Shown here: positions 21,204-40,432 of the stretch, piece after piece
How positions within the stretch are numbered: position 1 is the first letter of the stretch
Layout: each line of letters starts with the position of its first letter
From: Portulaca oleracea
Taxonomy: Eukaryota; Streptophyta; Magnoliopsida; Caryophyllales; Portulacaceae
Direction: 5' to 3'
Length of the DNA: 64,000 bases
Assembly: GCA_029582165.1 (NCBI GenBank)
Contig: CM055870.1
Location: forward strand, 12,165,832 to 12,229,831
Translations under genes and position numbers: made by a program
The notes under the pieces: model-generated
The model's database searches: none
What the model was told of the DNA's origin: nothing
What the model saw: the letters and a program-made list of their open reading frames with translations, nothing else

Positions 21204-23867
21204 ATGTTTCTGAGGAGGGTTTGTGGAAGAATGTTAATGGCGGCCACAAAAGCTGAACACCCGGGTGCTGCTGCGGCTGCTTCATCTTCTTCTGCGCGTA
21301 ACCCTCTTCAAGAGTTCTTCGAGGTTGATAGATCACCTGATGACGACAAACGTGTTGTTTATGGTGCGTTTTATTAGTCATTTTCTTGTTTTGGGTTATA
21401 CTATAGCTTGGTGAATAATACTGATGTCGATACCTGGGTGATATTCCCTTCAAATGTGGACTTGTTTAGTTTGATGAATAACTTCTTTGCATTTGGCCAT
21501 GATGATCTGTGCCCTAGAGACGGGTAGTTGTATTGGGATTGAAATTAGTATTGACTAGGACCATAGTTACGGGGACTGCTTCCCAGGTCGTTAGTCATGG
21601 AACGCAGGTCGCTAATTTTCACACAAATTTAGCCTAGTTTTGACTTAGGAACGCTTGTTCCCGGAACGTTGGTCGCAGGCTTATATAGCGTTCCTGGTAA
21701 CTATGACTAGGAGGTCTTGTCTTGATTTCTGACACAAGATTAAGTTCTTAATAGTTTATGGTAGAATCTTCCATTATCAAGTTGTTGAAATTTCATTAAG
21801 CTTTGATGTTATCTGTACATGGAGATGCTGATGGAAACCTGACCACGATAAGAAGAGTGTATGACTTGGAATTATAATGGATATTTGTTGCTCATTAAGA
21901 GTGAAATGTGCTGATATAGATGAGCTATTCAACCAATGTTTATGCTCTTCTCTGAGAAAAACGAGGGGCAGTGTGTTTGTGTGTCACAGCCTTGTTGTAA
22001 GCAATGCCTTTTGATTTATTGAAACGGTGCTCAATAGCTTTATAGATGTATTTTACTGAAATGTCATAGGAGATGGATGAGTTGAACTCTATTGGAGCGA
22101 AATTTTGTCTTGGATTATTGACCTTGAAAAATGTTCTATCAAGCTGTACAAAGGGACCCTTTTACTTATAGGATTGGTGTAAGAGTTCCCATTGACTGAA
22201 GTTGATCAAGGGTTGCCGATGTTTGGGTTAGTTGTGTCCGGTTTCAAAGGAGCCTTTCCAAGGACATTTCTCTGAGCCTTTAAGCCTATCTTGAGAATGA
22301 TATGTTTGATGTTAAACAAGAGTCATGTTTAATGGTATCCTCACTGCATCCCCACTCATTTGTGTAGTTGTAACCTGAACCTTTAACCCCCCCCACCCCC
22401 CGCGGGCGATTTATGATCCAAGTAAATCATGTGCGAAATTAATTGAATTGCTAATTTATTCTAGGTCGAAGTTGGAAGGCTTCTGAGCTACGCTTGAAGT
22501 CTTGGGATGATCTGAACAAGCTGTGGTATGTACTTTTGAAAGAGAAAAACATGTTAATGACACAGCGTCAGATGCTTAATGCTCAGAGCCTGCGGTTTCC
22601 TAATCCAGAACATATCTCAAAGGTAATTATTCTCAGAAATGCTTCTGTTCTTAATTATAGCTCAAAGAAGTACTCCATCTGGTGCAACTCATGTCATTCC
22701 TTTTGAATATGAGAAAACTACCTTTCACTGTACCTTGGACATGTCATATATGTAAAATGTGCTTATGGGGACAATAATAGCTTCGCAATCCTGAGGCTAT
22801 AGCCTCTTAGTATAAATCTTTGTTTTTGATGATTGAAACGGACTCTGGAATTATAAAACATTTCATTTCATTTTCCAAATTTTGGAATTTATGTTCACAT
22901 AACACTGTATATTCTCTTAGGATGGAGCCCTGTGATGTTGTCCAGGTAGTGCTTCCCTTAATACACACACACACATACACATGTGTCTATGTGTTGACTA
23001 ATTAGAAAGAAGTTTGAACTTGGAATGGAAATGAGTCCATAGAAGTTGATGTTTTGCAAAGGATATTTGATTGAATCTTCCTGTCCTTTCGTCTTGATAT
23101 CCTCTATCTGTTTGTCCTTGGAACTCATGTTTAAATTGCTACCCCAGATTTACATAGTTGCAGCTGTGTCGGCCGCTCAAAGCCTTGCATAAGCAATTGG
23201 TGGATTACTGGATTGACAAATATATGCGACTTGACTTCATTGGCTCATTTGATTATTTACCAGGCCCAACAAACAGATTGATTTAGTCTTAAGTACGAAA
23301 ACACTCCAAGGTTTGTTTGTGGGATTTCAGTATTGCTAGCATATAGCAAATGACCAGAGGTTCCAACTGTTGAATAAAACTAGGTGCTGCATTGACGTAC
23401 CCCCCCCCCCCCCTTCCAACACACACACACACCAAAAAAAGAAAAAGAAAAAAAAAGCACTTAATTAGGTTGATTAGTCTGAACTCTCATGTACAAAAAC
23501 AATGGCAGGTCAATACATTCATAACCCTGGACTTGTCCCAGGATGACCTCTATGATCAATAACAGATTACATTGTTTTGTTCTTTACTTGATATTGGTTT
23601 TCTTGCATTCAAATTCCTTTCACATTTCCTGATGTAGGACTAATGTTAATGTAATTAAACAGAGTAATCTATGTTTGTGTCCCTTTAGATCTGTATTTAC
23701 CCGTGTTTGACACTTTGACACCCCCCCCCCCAAAAAAAAAAAAAAAATTCAAAATGCAGGTGAGGAAGTCAATGTGTCGAATCAAGCATGTTCTGACAGA
23801 AAGGGCAATCGAGGAGGCAGATGCCCGAAGATCTGCTGAGATGAAAAGGATGATAAATTCCCTGTAA
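21204..23867 (+). CDS. MRPL47: Mitochondrial ribosomal protein L47 (uL29m)
   Basis: Three coding exons join in phase to 141 residues: 21204-21363, 22465-22622, 23760-23867. The product belongs to the L29 family, which sits at the exit of the large mitoribosomal subunit. The N terminus [12 protein letters not shown] plus an Ala/Ser stretch suits a mitochondrial presequence. The family core follows: [49 protein letters not shown] and a C-terminal [16 protein letters not shown]. The length is close to plant homologues. The first Met of the longer upstream frame (21108) was rejected because a good leader-intron acceptor lies between it and the chosen ATG. No lesion is seen. Introns are 1101 and 1137 bp; the first carries a MITE and the second several homopolymer tracts. 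Confidence 0.9.
21561..21704 (+). mobile_element. MITE-like element, copy 1 (MRPL47 intron 1)
   Basis: Starts CCATAGTTACGGGG and ends CTGGTAACTAT, so the ends are short inverted repeats. It is flanked by TGACTAGGA on both sides (21552-21560 and 21704-21712, a 9-bp or 8-bp duplication). The interior holds 'cgctaattttcacacaaatttagcc', shared with the second copy at 33671-33816. No coding capacity. The duplication length fits Mutator (9 bp) or hAT (8 bp). Confidence 0.75.
23399..23460. repeat. Poly(C)-(AC)n-A/G-rich tract in MRPL47 intron 2
   Basis: About fifteen C residues, TTCCAACACACACACACAC, then an AAAAAGAAAAAG run. Same order as the PfkB intron tract. Confidence 0.9.
23719..23748. repeat. 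Poly(C)-poly(A) tract before MRPL47 exon 3
   Basis: Eleven C then about sixteen A residues, ending 11 bases before the exon 3 acceptor. A second C-A tract, 23879-23908, lies just after the stop codon, so both sides of the last exon carry one. Confidence 0.9.
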
Positions 23868-24939
23868 TGCACTAATTCCACCCCCCTCCCCCCAAAAAAA
23901 AAAAAAAACAGAAAAGAGAACAACCCAAAAAGAATTGAAAAGAAAAGAGGGCATTGTGGAATTGATCTGAGAAAGAATGATACAAATAGGATTGAAGAAG
24001 GATGATCATGCAGTCATCTAATAGTGAAAATTTTGAAGGATCATGTATGTACTTTGAATCAATCTCTGTTTTGGTTGAAACCCTTATTGCTTTATTGTCA
24101 TCAAACTTTTCTCGGAGACCTCTTATTAGTCAGAACTTTCATATAATAATTTCCATATATTTCATGGACAGATGGATTTTGTTTGCCAGTATTTGGAAAG
24201 TGGAAACCTCTGTTTTTCTTTGGCAGTGTAACAGGGAATGTGCAGACTACAGAGAGTCAGACATACGAATGGCTTGAAATTTTCGTCAGTAGATGTTATG
24301 CAGTCACAATTAAGGTGATATGAATTCTACTCACGTAGCTTCATATTTTCTTCACTTCCTGTTGCACAGTCACAATTTTCCGATGAATACTACTTTTCTA
24401 TGCATTGCTAAACTAGCAGAATCAAGACTGAACTAAGTCAGAATACCCCCCCCCGGGTCGTGCACCTCTCCCTGAAAGACACGTGGCATATTAGAGTAAG
24501 CAATTATTGGCGGTTCAATATTGTAACTGTGAAGCTTGATAGTGTCAACTGTATTTTTCTGCATAGAATATGCATGACTACATCCCCCTCAGAAACATAT
24601 GCCATTTGAAAGGATGATGATTCTGACAAAGTAAAAGAGCACATGTCTCAATATCATCTGATGAAGTAGGAAAAAGTGTCAAACAAATGTATTTTTAGGT
24701 TCTTGGTATGAAGAAAACCTAGCAAGTCTAGCTGTTTCTGTCTGGACTCTGTCCTGGGAATCCTAAAATAAGCAAAACATGGCAACCATTAAGTATAGCA
24801 TTATCCTCTATTCCCCTGTAAAATATAATAAATGAATGAATACATAAATACCCTCTACCAACTCCATCTCCTATAAAAAAAAGTTCAAGCTTTCATAACT
24901 CAGAAGAGTCCCACCAAAAAAGTAGCAAAAACCCAAAAT
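23868..24939. other. MRPL47 3' region and intergenic
   Basis: It holds a poly(C)/poly(A) tract (23879-23908), a short poly(C) run (24446-24455) and a TATA-like CATAAATACC near 24843 ahead of the next gene. No further gene is supported. Confidence 0.5.
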
Positions 24940-25575
24940 ATGAGAGGGTATTCCATCTCCAAAAGCAAGGAGAAAAACCCATTTGGCCAAAAATCCAAAC
25001 CGAATTTAGAATACCCATTTCTACTTGATCAAGATGTTGATTTGGGTCCTTTGTCAAGATCAAACTTGATCAAAGATGAGCAAGAACTGTCATTGAATGC
25101 CGTCAAACGGGATCAACATTGGTTGATTAAGGGGAAGTCGAATGGAGAAGAGAAAAAAGGCGCAACGACTGCAACTCTGAGGAGGAATTTCTCAGCGACG
25201 TCATCATTCCAAAGGAGCACGAGCAGGAACATGCTTGAAAGACAGAGCAGCTCGAGGTCGAATATTCAAGGGGCGATGAAGCGGGCATTTTCGATGAACC
25301 TCAGAAGATCATCTTCCGCTAAGAATTCTCACTCCGACTACTACAAAATTGTCGATGATCAAGATCAGCCATTTAGAGTTGATTATCATAATCGTGTTGA
25401 CAATCATGTGGGTGATTGTGATTACTACTATGATAATAATGGCCATCAAGAAGATGAATTTGAAGGAGATCATAGTAATAATGGGCCAATGGAGAAAAGA
25501 TCATTAAGTATGAAGAAGGGTAAGTCCAAAGTTATCAAGGCTTGCAAGCGTCTTTTTAGCGGCAAATTTGCTTAA
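24940..25575 (+). CDS. Basic Ser-rich protein of unknown function
   Basis: A single 211-codon exon with an ATG in plain context (CAAAATATGAGAGG) about 90 bp after a TATA-like motif. I do not recognise a named domain. Residues 1-30 are basic; 75-130 are Ser/Arg-rich (RRNFSATSSFQRSTSR, MKRAFSMNLRRSSSAKN), with RxxS sites that kinases often use. Residues 135-180 are rich in Asp, His, Tyr and Asn, and the C terminus is strongly basic (KSKVIKACKRLFSGKFA). No signal peptide or membrane segment is seen. The final 'K-IKACKRLF' ending resembles short uncharacterised plant proteins, so it is probably a real conserved gene. Intact length, sensible start and codon use support this. Confidence 0.7.
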   Translation: MRGYSISKSKEKNPFGQKSKPNLEYPFLLDQDVDLGPLSRSNLIKDEQELSLNAVKRDQHWLIKGKSNGEEKKGATTATLRRNFSATSSFQRSTSRNMLERQSSSRSNIQGAMKRAFSMNLRRSSSAKNSHSDYYKIVDDQDQPFRVDYHNRVDNHVGDCDYYYDNNGHQEDEFEGDHSNNGPMEKRSLSMKKGKSKVIKACKRLFSGKFA

Positions 25576-26964
25576 ATTTCTTGTGTGGTTACATAGTTTC
25601 TTCTTCCTCTTTTTGTTCTTTTGGTTGAAGTATGATTCAACATAGAGCTAGAATTTCAGAAAGCTGTATGGTTTGTAGATTTTGCTACGTAGCAAACAAA
25701 TTCATCAATCATTGACTAATGTCTGGTTTGTCTCATTGACATCAAGACACCACCAAATTTCACTAGCGTCAAATAGAGAGTAGGGGAAAAAGCATACAAC
25801 AAAGACGTAACTGGAGAAAATTGAATCGTGACAACCAGCTCATTCATGTATTATAAGGCAATGAATTGGCCATAATTTTATCGTTAGACATCATTTTTCT
25901 TGGGAGATTTTTGTGGCAAATGGTGACTTTGATTGATCAATTTGACCAAAAAAATTGGAACACTATCTCTTATTTCTATTATCTAAACCTGAGTTTGACA
26001 TAAGTTGAGGCTTGTCAGTATTGTTTTACCTTAAAAAAGGTGGATAACAAACATCAACATTTTAACATTGACTGATTAAACAAACCCAAATGTGATATTC
26101 AGAGTTGGCAAAATTTTGTCCGATCTGAAATACTCGAATTGTCTGACCCGGGAAAGATCAAGTCTGGACATAGATTTTTTGTCTGAATTTTGATACTGAC
26201 CGAATTGACTGAATGTTGGGACAAAATTTCCTTTTTTTCTATTGTTTGAACCTGACTTCGACCTAAATTTAGCTTTGTCCGAATTGCCCGACCCGAAATA
26301 AAACTGGGTCCGGACATACATTTCTGATCCGAATTTTAACATTATCCGAATTTGTCTGACCCAAATTTACCCGAACCTAGATCTTTGCCGGCGGTAGTGA
26401 TATTGTCCGATTTGACCAACCCAGACGGCAAAATTTTTGCCAGTGCTTGTCCCACAAGTCACGGGATACTGCAAGATAATATCAAAGCTAATTAGCATAA
26501 CATCATATGATCAATGACTAATCAAGCAATAAGCCAAATAACTAGTCATTATCCAGAGACTTGTACACATACAACTCAACCTAACCGTATTAAAACAAAC
26601 AAATAAATGTCTGACTATATTCCACAATACACAATTCAGACAGCCAAAAGAGCAAAAGCAAAGATGAAGGGCAAAGAAGAAAACAATATATACTTGTTGA
26701 GACTTGGGAGTGTCAGTCTGTCAACCATCAACTTACAAATGCCAGCTTTCTATGGGTAGTAATGAATTGATTTTCAAGTTGAAAACCAGGGTCTTCCATC
26801 AAAATATGGGATACAATCATACAACAACAATAATACTACCACTTTCTTTCCCTATATTTTCTGCAGATACCCCCTGGTTATCCACTGTACACTTAGGAAA
26901 CCACATTTCTTTCTTTCTTTCTCTCTTAACATTACATGTAAAAATGTAAATCTCCCTCTGAAAC
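25576..26964. other. Intergenic between the Ser-rich gene and ALE2
   Basis: It contains a transposon-like repeat (26100-26449, separate entry). The rest is AT-rich with no supported gene; the last 200-400 bp probably include the ALE2 3' UTR. Confidence 0.5.
26100..26449. mobile_element. hAT-like non-autonomous element (degraded)
   Basis: Ends are similar inverted repeats: left CAGAGTTGGCAAAATTTTG; right, read in reverse, CAAGCACTGGCAAAAATTTT. The interior has five imperfect 'ccgaattg.ctgaccc' phrases. No clear 8-bp duplication remains. Confidence 0.45.
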
Positions 26965-34744
<7,780 letters not shown>

Positions 34745-35190
34745 CTTCTACCACCACTCATTCAAAATCATGACAACGAAGCAAGCAATCGCATTCCAAA
34801 GCGTGCAGCAGACTCACAGTGAGTGAATTTCCACCAACAGCAAAGAGAGCTCAAAACCACCATTAAACACCATCGACATCACAAGGTCCAACTGAAGAAC
34901 ATGAGGAGAGCAGAAACCCTAGCTCAGATTTAACAATGCCGGGAGTCGTCCAGATCCATGAAATGCGGGAGAAGATCTGCGTCGGCGTTAGGGTTTAAGC
35001 GAAGCGAAGAACAAAGGAAAGTAACAGCTTGAAGCAATTTCAATTCCAGGGTGGTTGAGAAAGTTAGAGAGAGAAAGAGAGAAGAGAGAGGAGAGAGAAA
35101 TGGAGGATCTTTGGAAATGGAGGTTAGTGAGTAGTGAACAGAGATGAGTATGGGAGAAGAGAGAGAGAGAGAGGGCTTTAATTGCTGGTT
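34745..35190 (-). promoter_or_regulatory. ALE2 5' UTR and proximal promoter with CT-rich patch
   Basis: On the coding strand 35035-35175 is dense in CTCTCTCTCT runs, a pyrimidine patch common near plant transcription starts and 5' UTRs. No clear TATA box is placed. Confidence 0.5.
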
Positions 35191-36490
35191 GCTGGGGTTG
35201 CTGCCTGCCTACTGCTGCAGCTCAAATTGTAAAGTTGCTGCTCTTTTAACATGTAATGGGAGCCCACGCGCCTTCATGTAGCGCGTGTGCAGCACTGTGG
35301 TTTTTCCCACTATACTTTTTTCCATTTTTGAAAAAGAAAGAAAAAAATGAAGTTTCACTTTCAGGAAGACTTTTGGTTTGTTTTGTTCACAATGAGGTAT
35401 GAAAGGAAAAAGGGAAATGCTTGTATTGGATTTTTCTTCCTCGTCGGATAATGGGACTAGTGTCTACAAGGATCACCACTATTTTCTGATTGGTAAACAC
35501 TCCATAGTCCACACCATCTCGTACATTATTCATCATTTTAACTATTTTTATTATTATTTTAAAATTTTAATATTGTATTTATAATAATTGTCATTTATTT
35601 ACACGACTCTATTCTATTTTTTTTTAGAGTAGATAAGGCGTATGTAGGTTTAGTATGGTAAAGTAATACAAGGTTATGTTAAAAAAGGAAATGTAGAGTA
35701 AAGAAGTATAAGTAGATAAATACTAAATTACTTATTTCTTTTTTATCTTTAAATATGTCGTGAGTTGAATAAAATTTTTAAAATATAAATTATCTAAAAG
35801 TGTAACATGAAGTGCACATATAAAGGTTAATTTCGATAATCGCAAATGGGAACCACTCAGATACTAATAATCATGCAATATTTTTTTAATTATTTCTCTT
35901 CTCTCTATTTGCAAAATAAATTGAAATGCCCAAAATAAAATGAATTGCTTAAATTGTATTAACTGTCAAGGGTATGCATATTGAGTTTTGTCTCATTTGC
36001 AAAACAGTTATGTTTTGTTTTAGGGAGTGATGTTAGGGGTAGCAACCCATCACCAGTAAGAGGTCGGATTGATCTGAAGGTAAAGAAGCTGTCAGTTATG
36101 CCGAGAAGACACACCCTTTGCATTTGATGTCAAGTTGCTTGTAGAAGGTTGTACTTTTGATTAGTGAAGTTAATTGTAGTTAAAATTTTGGCTATGTATA
36201 ATGGTAATTTAAGGTTTTGGCTCACCAATGGATATTTATGTGTATTGTATTCGACAGGTTCCTTAGGTTTGATGAGTGGTATTTGAGAGTTTGTTTTTGG
36301 TTGTTAACCTTGTCCATGGATGTAAACTGCGATAAAGCCTTTGGATTCTTGGATCCGCTGCGCTAATCATCGGGTTATGAGATGTTTATTCCTAATATGG
36401 TAATTGTGAATCCAGAGGCATTACAGTTTTTTGTATCAGGGCCAAGGTTTGGAGACTTAAGACGAACCATATAGGATTTTCTGTATTTGT
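35191..36490. other. Intergenic, no gene seen
   Basis: AT-rich sequence upstream of ALE2. Short open frames show no domain. No convincing repeat apart from the MITE that follows. Confidence 0.5.
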
Positions 36491-36493
36491 TAA

Positions 36494-36754
36494 GGGAGTG
36501 TTTGGTAGGAACCCCAGGGAAATTTTTGCCAGATAAAATTTCCCATGGGAAGTTTTCCATGGGAAAGATCTCTCTGGGAAAAATTTCCCTTAGTCCCCTC
36601 CCCCTAAGGGAAATTTTCTCTAGGAAAATGGAGAAAATGGTGGGTCCATCGTAAAAACTTTCCCGAGGTCAACTCGCATCCAAACATGGGGAAAATAAGT
36701 CAACCCGCGAAAATTGACCATTTCCCCGGAGTTATTGACCAACCAAACGCACCC
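36494..36754. mobile_element. Tourist-like (PIF/Harbinger) MITE
   Basis: 261 bp with inverted ends GGGAGTGTTTGGT and, in reverse, GGGTGCGTTTGGT. It is flanked by TAA on both sides (36491-36493 and 36755-36757), the 3-bp duplication of PIF/Harbinger. The interior is rich in self-complementary GGGAAA/TTTCCC blocks. No coding. Confidence 0.8.
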
Positions 36755-37160
36755 TAAGTAACATGGGTTAGACCTTTACATGGTTAAGAGTACGAGTTTA
36801 TGAGAATGAGAAATCTGATTTAAATAATATGAACTATGACGCTTGATAGACTAAATAATCTGAACTTTAAAAATATCACTGAATATAATTTAAACTTTAA
36901 CCATATTGGATTACAGTAGTATGACAACATTAATTATTTACCAAATCTTTACTTTTAAAAGAAAGAATCTTAACTTTGACTATATTATAATTCAAATAAA
37001 CAAGGGGAATAATTAAGGATAAAGAGAATATTTTTTAAGAAAATGAGGATTAGGTAAATAATTCAGTGATATTTTAAAGTTTAGAATATTAAGTTTATTA
37101 CGCGTCAAAGTTCAAATTATTTAAATCCAATTTCCCTATGAGAATTGTAGCATTTACGTT

Positions 37161-37782
37161 TGTTGGGGAGATCAAAGGCAGGAACCCACTTCAACCAAGG
37201 CCCATGGTACACAAGTTTAATTCCAATTTGACTTATATACCATGTCATTTCCCTTTACCTTTCCGATGTGGGGCATTTTACTCATGGGTGTATCCCAACA
37301 ATCTTCCCCTTCACACATGAGTCTCTCCCCCTTGATCGGAAGCTGATTTTGCCAAGGTTTTTGAGTCACCACCAAGAGCCCATCATAGTCACACCTTACT
37401 CTACAAAGTCACACCCTACTCCACCTAAGTCTCATGCCACCACTTTACCCTACTTCACTTGAGTCTCATGCCACCACTCTGCGCCTTCAGGAGACTCAAC
37501 TGCTCGCATGCCATAGTCTCTGCTCCTGTCCATGGTGATTTTTACGGGACCACTTTCCCGCATCTTGCGCCCAGCCGAACAAACCATCGGCTCTGGTAAC
37601 ATTTGTTGGGGAGATCAAAGGCGAAAATTCACTTCAACCAAGGCCCATGGTACACAATTTAAGTAAGGTTCTATCTTAAAACCAATTGGTGTTAAAAGGA
37701 GTAACTCATTTGACTTATATACCATGTCATTTGCCTTTACTTTTCCGATGTTGGACATTTTACTCATGGGTGAATCCCAACA
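37161..37782 (-). mobile_element. TRIM (miniature LTR retrotransposon)
   Basis: 622 bp with direct terminal repeats 37161-37300 (140 bp, internal deletion) and 37604-37782 (179 bp), each from TGTTGGGGAGATCAAAGG to CCCAACA. Flanks are ACGTT and ATGTT (5-bp duplication with one change). Read leftwards, GTTACCAGAGCC lies just inside the right LTR, a two-mismatch form of the tRNA-Met primer site TGGTATCAGAGCC. GAAGGGGAAGAT abuts the left LTR as a polypurine tract. No coding. Confidence 0.85.
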
Positions 37783-38740
37783 ATGTTGAGATATTATGAG
37801 CATGAAACATACCTTCAAGTTTATAAGATGTGTTTGGAAGTGCATCTCGATTGTTATATGACTTATTAGGAGATTATTAGTAAAGTTAAAAGTTGTTAAA
37901 GCAAAGGAGGATTATGAGCGCATGGGCAATAGAGATCATGATACCTTAAAGTATTATACAGTGTAGTGACCTACTTAGATGACTCGTTCAGTGGTCTTTA
38001 AATTCAAAGTGAACACCATGCCAAGAATGATCATTTCTAATTGGAGTTGAGGCGATGTAAATCCATGATATCCATATGAAAGTGTTACCCTATTTGAGAG
38101 TTTGTTTTGATTCAACTTTGTCGCCTGGGTACTCTTGGTAATAAAATATACACTTATGTATGATGGAGACTTGTGAATCGTTGAAATATTAAAAGTGTAT
38201 AGAGAGTATTGCCCAAGTATTAGGCCTTACTAAAGTGTTGGGTTCTAGAGAGAGAAGCTCCTCCCCCTTTCTAAAAGCCGTGTCCTAGGCCTATTCAGTC
38301 TTCAATGTAAATCCAGCCAGTGTCCATAGAATTTAGGCTCTCTCAGAGTATATGTTTCCATTCATATCTAGTGTAATCTTGTTTTGATTGTCATAGACGC
38401 TCGAAATCATCATGCTTTTCTACAAATCACTCCATCCAGATTAGAAACGACTCAGTCTAGAAGAGATCTAGGGTTTTCAGATGGTGATCAATTGGGGGCG
38501 AAATCGGGGTTGAAGAGGGACTGGATTCGGTCAGTAGGTGAGCAGTGTGAAGATTTCCGGCAAGCTAGAAGTAGTTTTCCTCAATCAAGGGGTGAAAGTG
38601 ACGAAATCGGGGATGCAATACGTGGATTCAACATCAGATTTGAGTTTCCAAGACGGATCTGGGCACAGTGCTGGCTCAAGGACGATCGACAAACATCGGT
38701 TCTTCTGCAATCAGCCTTCACTCAGGTGTATGTTCAATCG
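37783..38740. other. Intergenic, unclear
   Basis: Includes a 135-codon open frame (38384-38791, plus) with no recognisable domain. It runs directly into the LTR-like block B, so it is probably chance or transposon-derived. Confidence 0.4.
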
Positions 38741-39761
38741 CAATACAGTGCGGGTTTAGATTGTCGTATCCACAGGGAGTTGGGGTACTGAACCTAAAAG
38801 TCACTTGATCTCTCACCTACTAGGTTGGAATTTCATGATACTTTGGAGTCAAAGAACTATCACTAACAAAGCAAATAAAGTCTAAAATGAACTAATCACA
38901 TAAGCTAGAAGGAATAACAAAAAGAGGACCTAATTACCAAGTCTAACTTAAGCAAATTAAGTGATCAATCGCCCGTTTTAGCTCACCAATGCCCCTCTCT
39001 CAAGGATGTAAAAGCTAGTCTAATTCTCCTAATTACTATTCTCATGTAATTAATCAAATCAAACTACAGGATGACAATCTCAAAGACCTAGCTAAAGATT
39101 TGAATATTCTCATCACAAACCCTATCTACTTTCCTTACTCACACTTGACAACTCTCATTGCTTAAAGGATAAAAGTTCTCTCAAACCATTTATCAAATTA
39201 TGTGATGAGCATGAGAAACTCAATTAGCAAAATTCAAACTTGGTTTTTAATTAAATTACCTAAGCTAGTGAACTAAGGACTTGGACCATTTAAAACCTAA
39301 ACCTAAAGACTCAAATAAAAGACCAAATCATTCCTAGCCCTACACAAACACTAAAAACCTAACCTAACCGAACTGACCCAAGCCCTAATAAAACCCTAAG
39401 AAACACATACTGACCCAAAACAAACCCTAACATCTGACTAACCCTAAACCTAACCCTTATACTCGACTAAAACCTAAGAAACCTAGATAAGCTGACCAAA
39501 GAAAACAAACCCCAATACAAGAAGAAAATAAACCAAACGAAAAAGAAACAAAATCACTGCTTAAAACTAATGACCGAGGGAAACAGAAACAAAAGAAAAC
39601 AAACCTAAAGCCTAATGCCTAGTGACCGAAACAGAACCAAAAATAAGGGAAAAGAGGATGAAAACAGAACATTCAAGCACCAAAAACAGATCGAATCAAA
39701 CACTACAAATCACAAATTCAAACCCAAAACAATTCTAGAAATCCGCAACTTACATCAAAAT

Positions 39762-40384
39762 TGTTGGGTTAATTGTGTGGAGCCCAAATTATTATTTTGG
39801 TGGCATGAATTTTGGAAAGCCAAAATCATGCTTGGTGGGCAAGTTTCATATAATATTGAAGATCTTCCAAGATTGTGTTCACTAAGGAAAGATATTATGT
39901 AAAGTGGAAAAATATTATATTTGTTACCAAATTGTGATGGAGCAATCACATGGAAATATAATATTACTTTAGAATATAGTATCAAATTATTAGGAAACAC
40001 ATGTTTTTGGAAAGTTAATATTATTATTAACTATGTTGTAGTCTTGACTATAAATAGGACCTAGGTGTTAGGTTTATTTGTACAACAATTGAGAGTGTTT
40101 CATCTTATACCACAAGAGATTGACCTGTAATCTCTGTGTTCCTGAGGGAGTTGTGTGAGGCTCAACTGTGAGTGTTGAGTTCTCAGGTTGTAACTCTAGG
40201 AAGGCTGTGAGAGGTTGTGGAGGTCTGGAAATCTCTGAAACACCGTTGTAATCCTCTGATAGTGCATTGTTCGTGGTTTTTTCCCGGTTTGGGTTTTTCC
40301 ACGTTAATTCCTTGTGTCGAATCTTTATTTATTTTTCGCCCTTATTATTGTTTGTCTGCTAACCACGCCCTGAGAATCCTAACA
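39762..40384 (+). repeat. 5' LTR of the TR-GAG element
   Basis: 623 bp, TG...CA ends, TATA box TATAAATAGG at 40050-40059. Confidence 0.93.
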
Positions 40385-40386
40385 AC

Positions 40387-40398
40387 TGGTATCAGAGC
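40387..40398 (+). other. Primer-binding site (tRNA-Met type)
   Basis: TGGTATCAGAGC two bases after the 5' LTR, matching the 3' end of plant initiator tRNA-Met. Confidence 0.9.
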
Positions 40399-40432
40399 TT
40401 TGGTTGGAGCGTGGTTGAACTGCAGAGAAGCA

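Noticed and set aside
38384..38791. 135-codon plus frame before block B
   Set aside because: No domain, runs into repeat sequence, no splice or promoter support.
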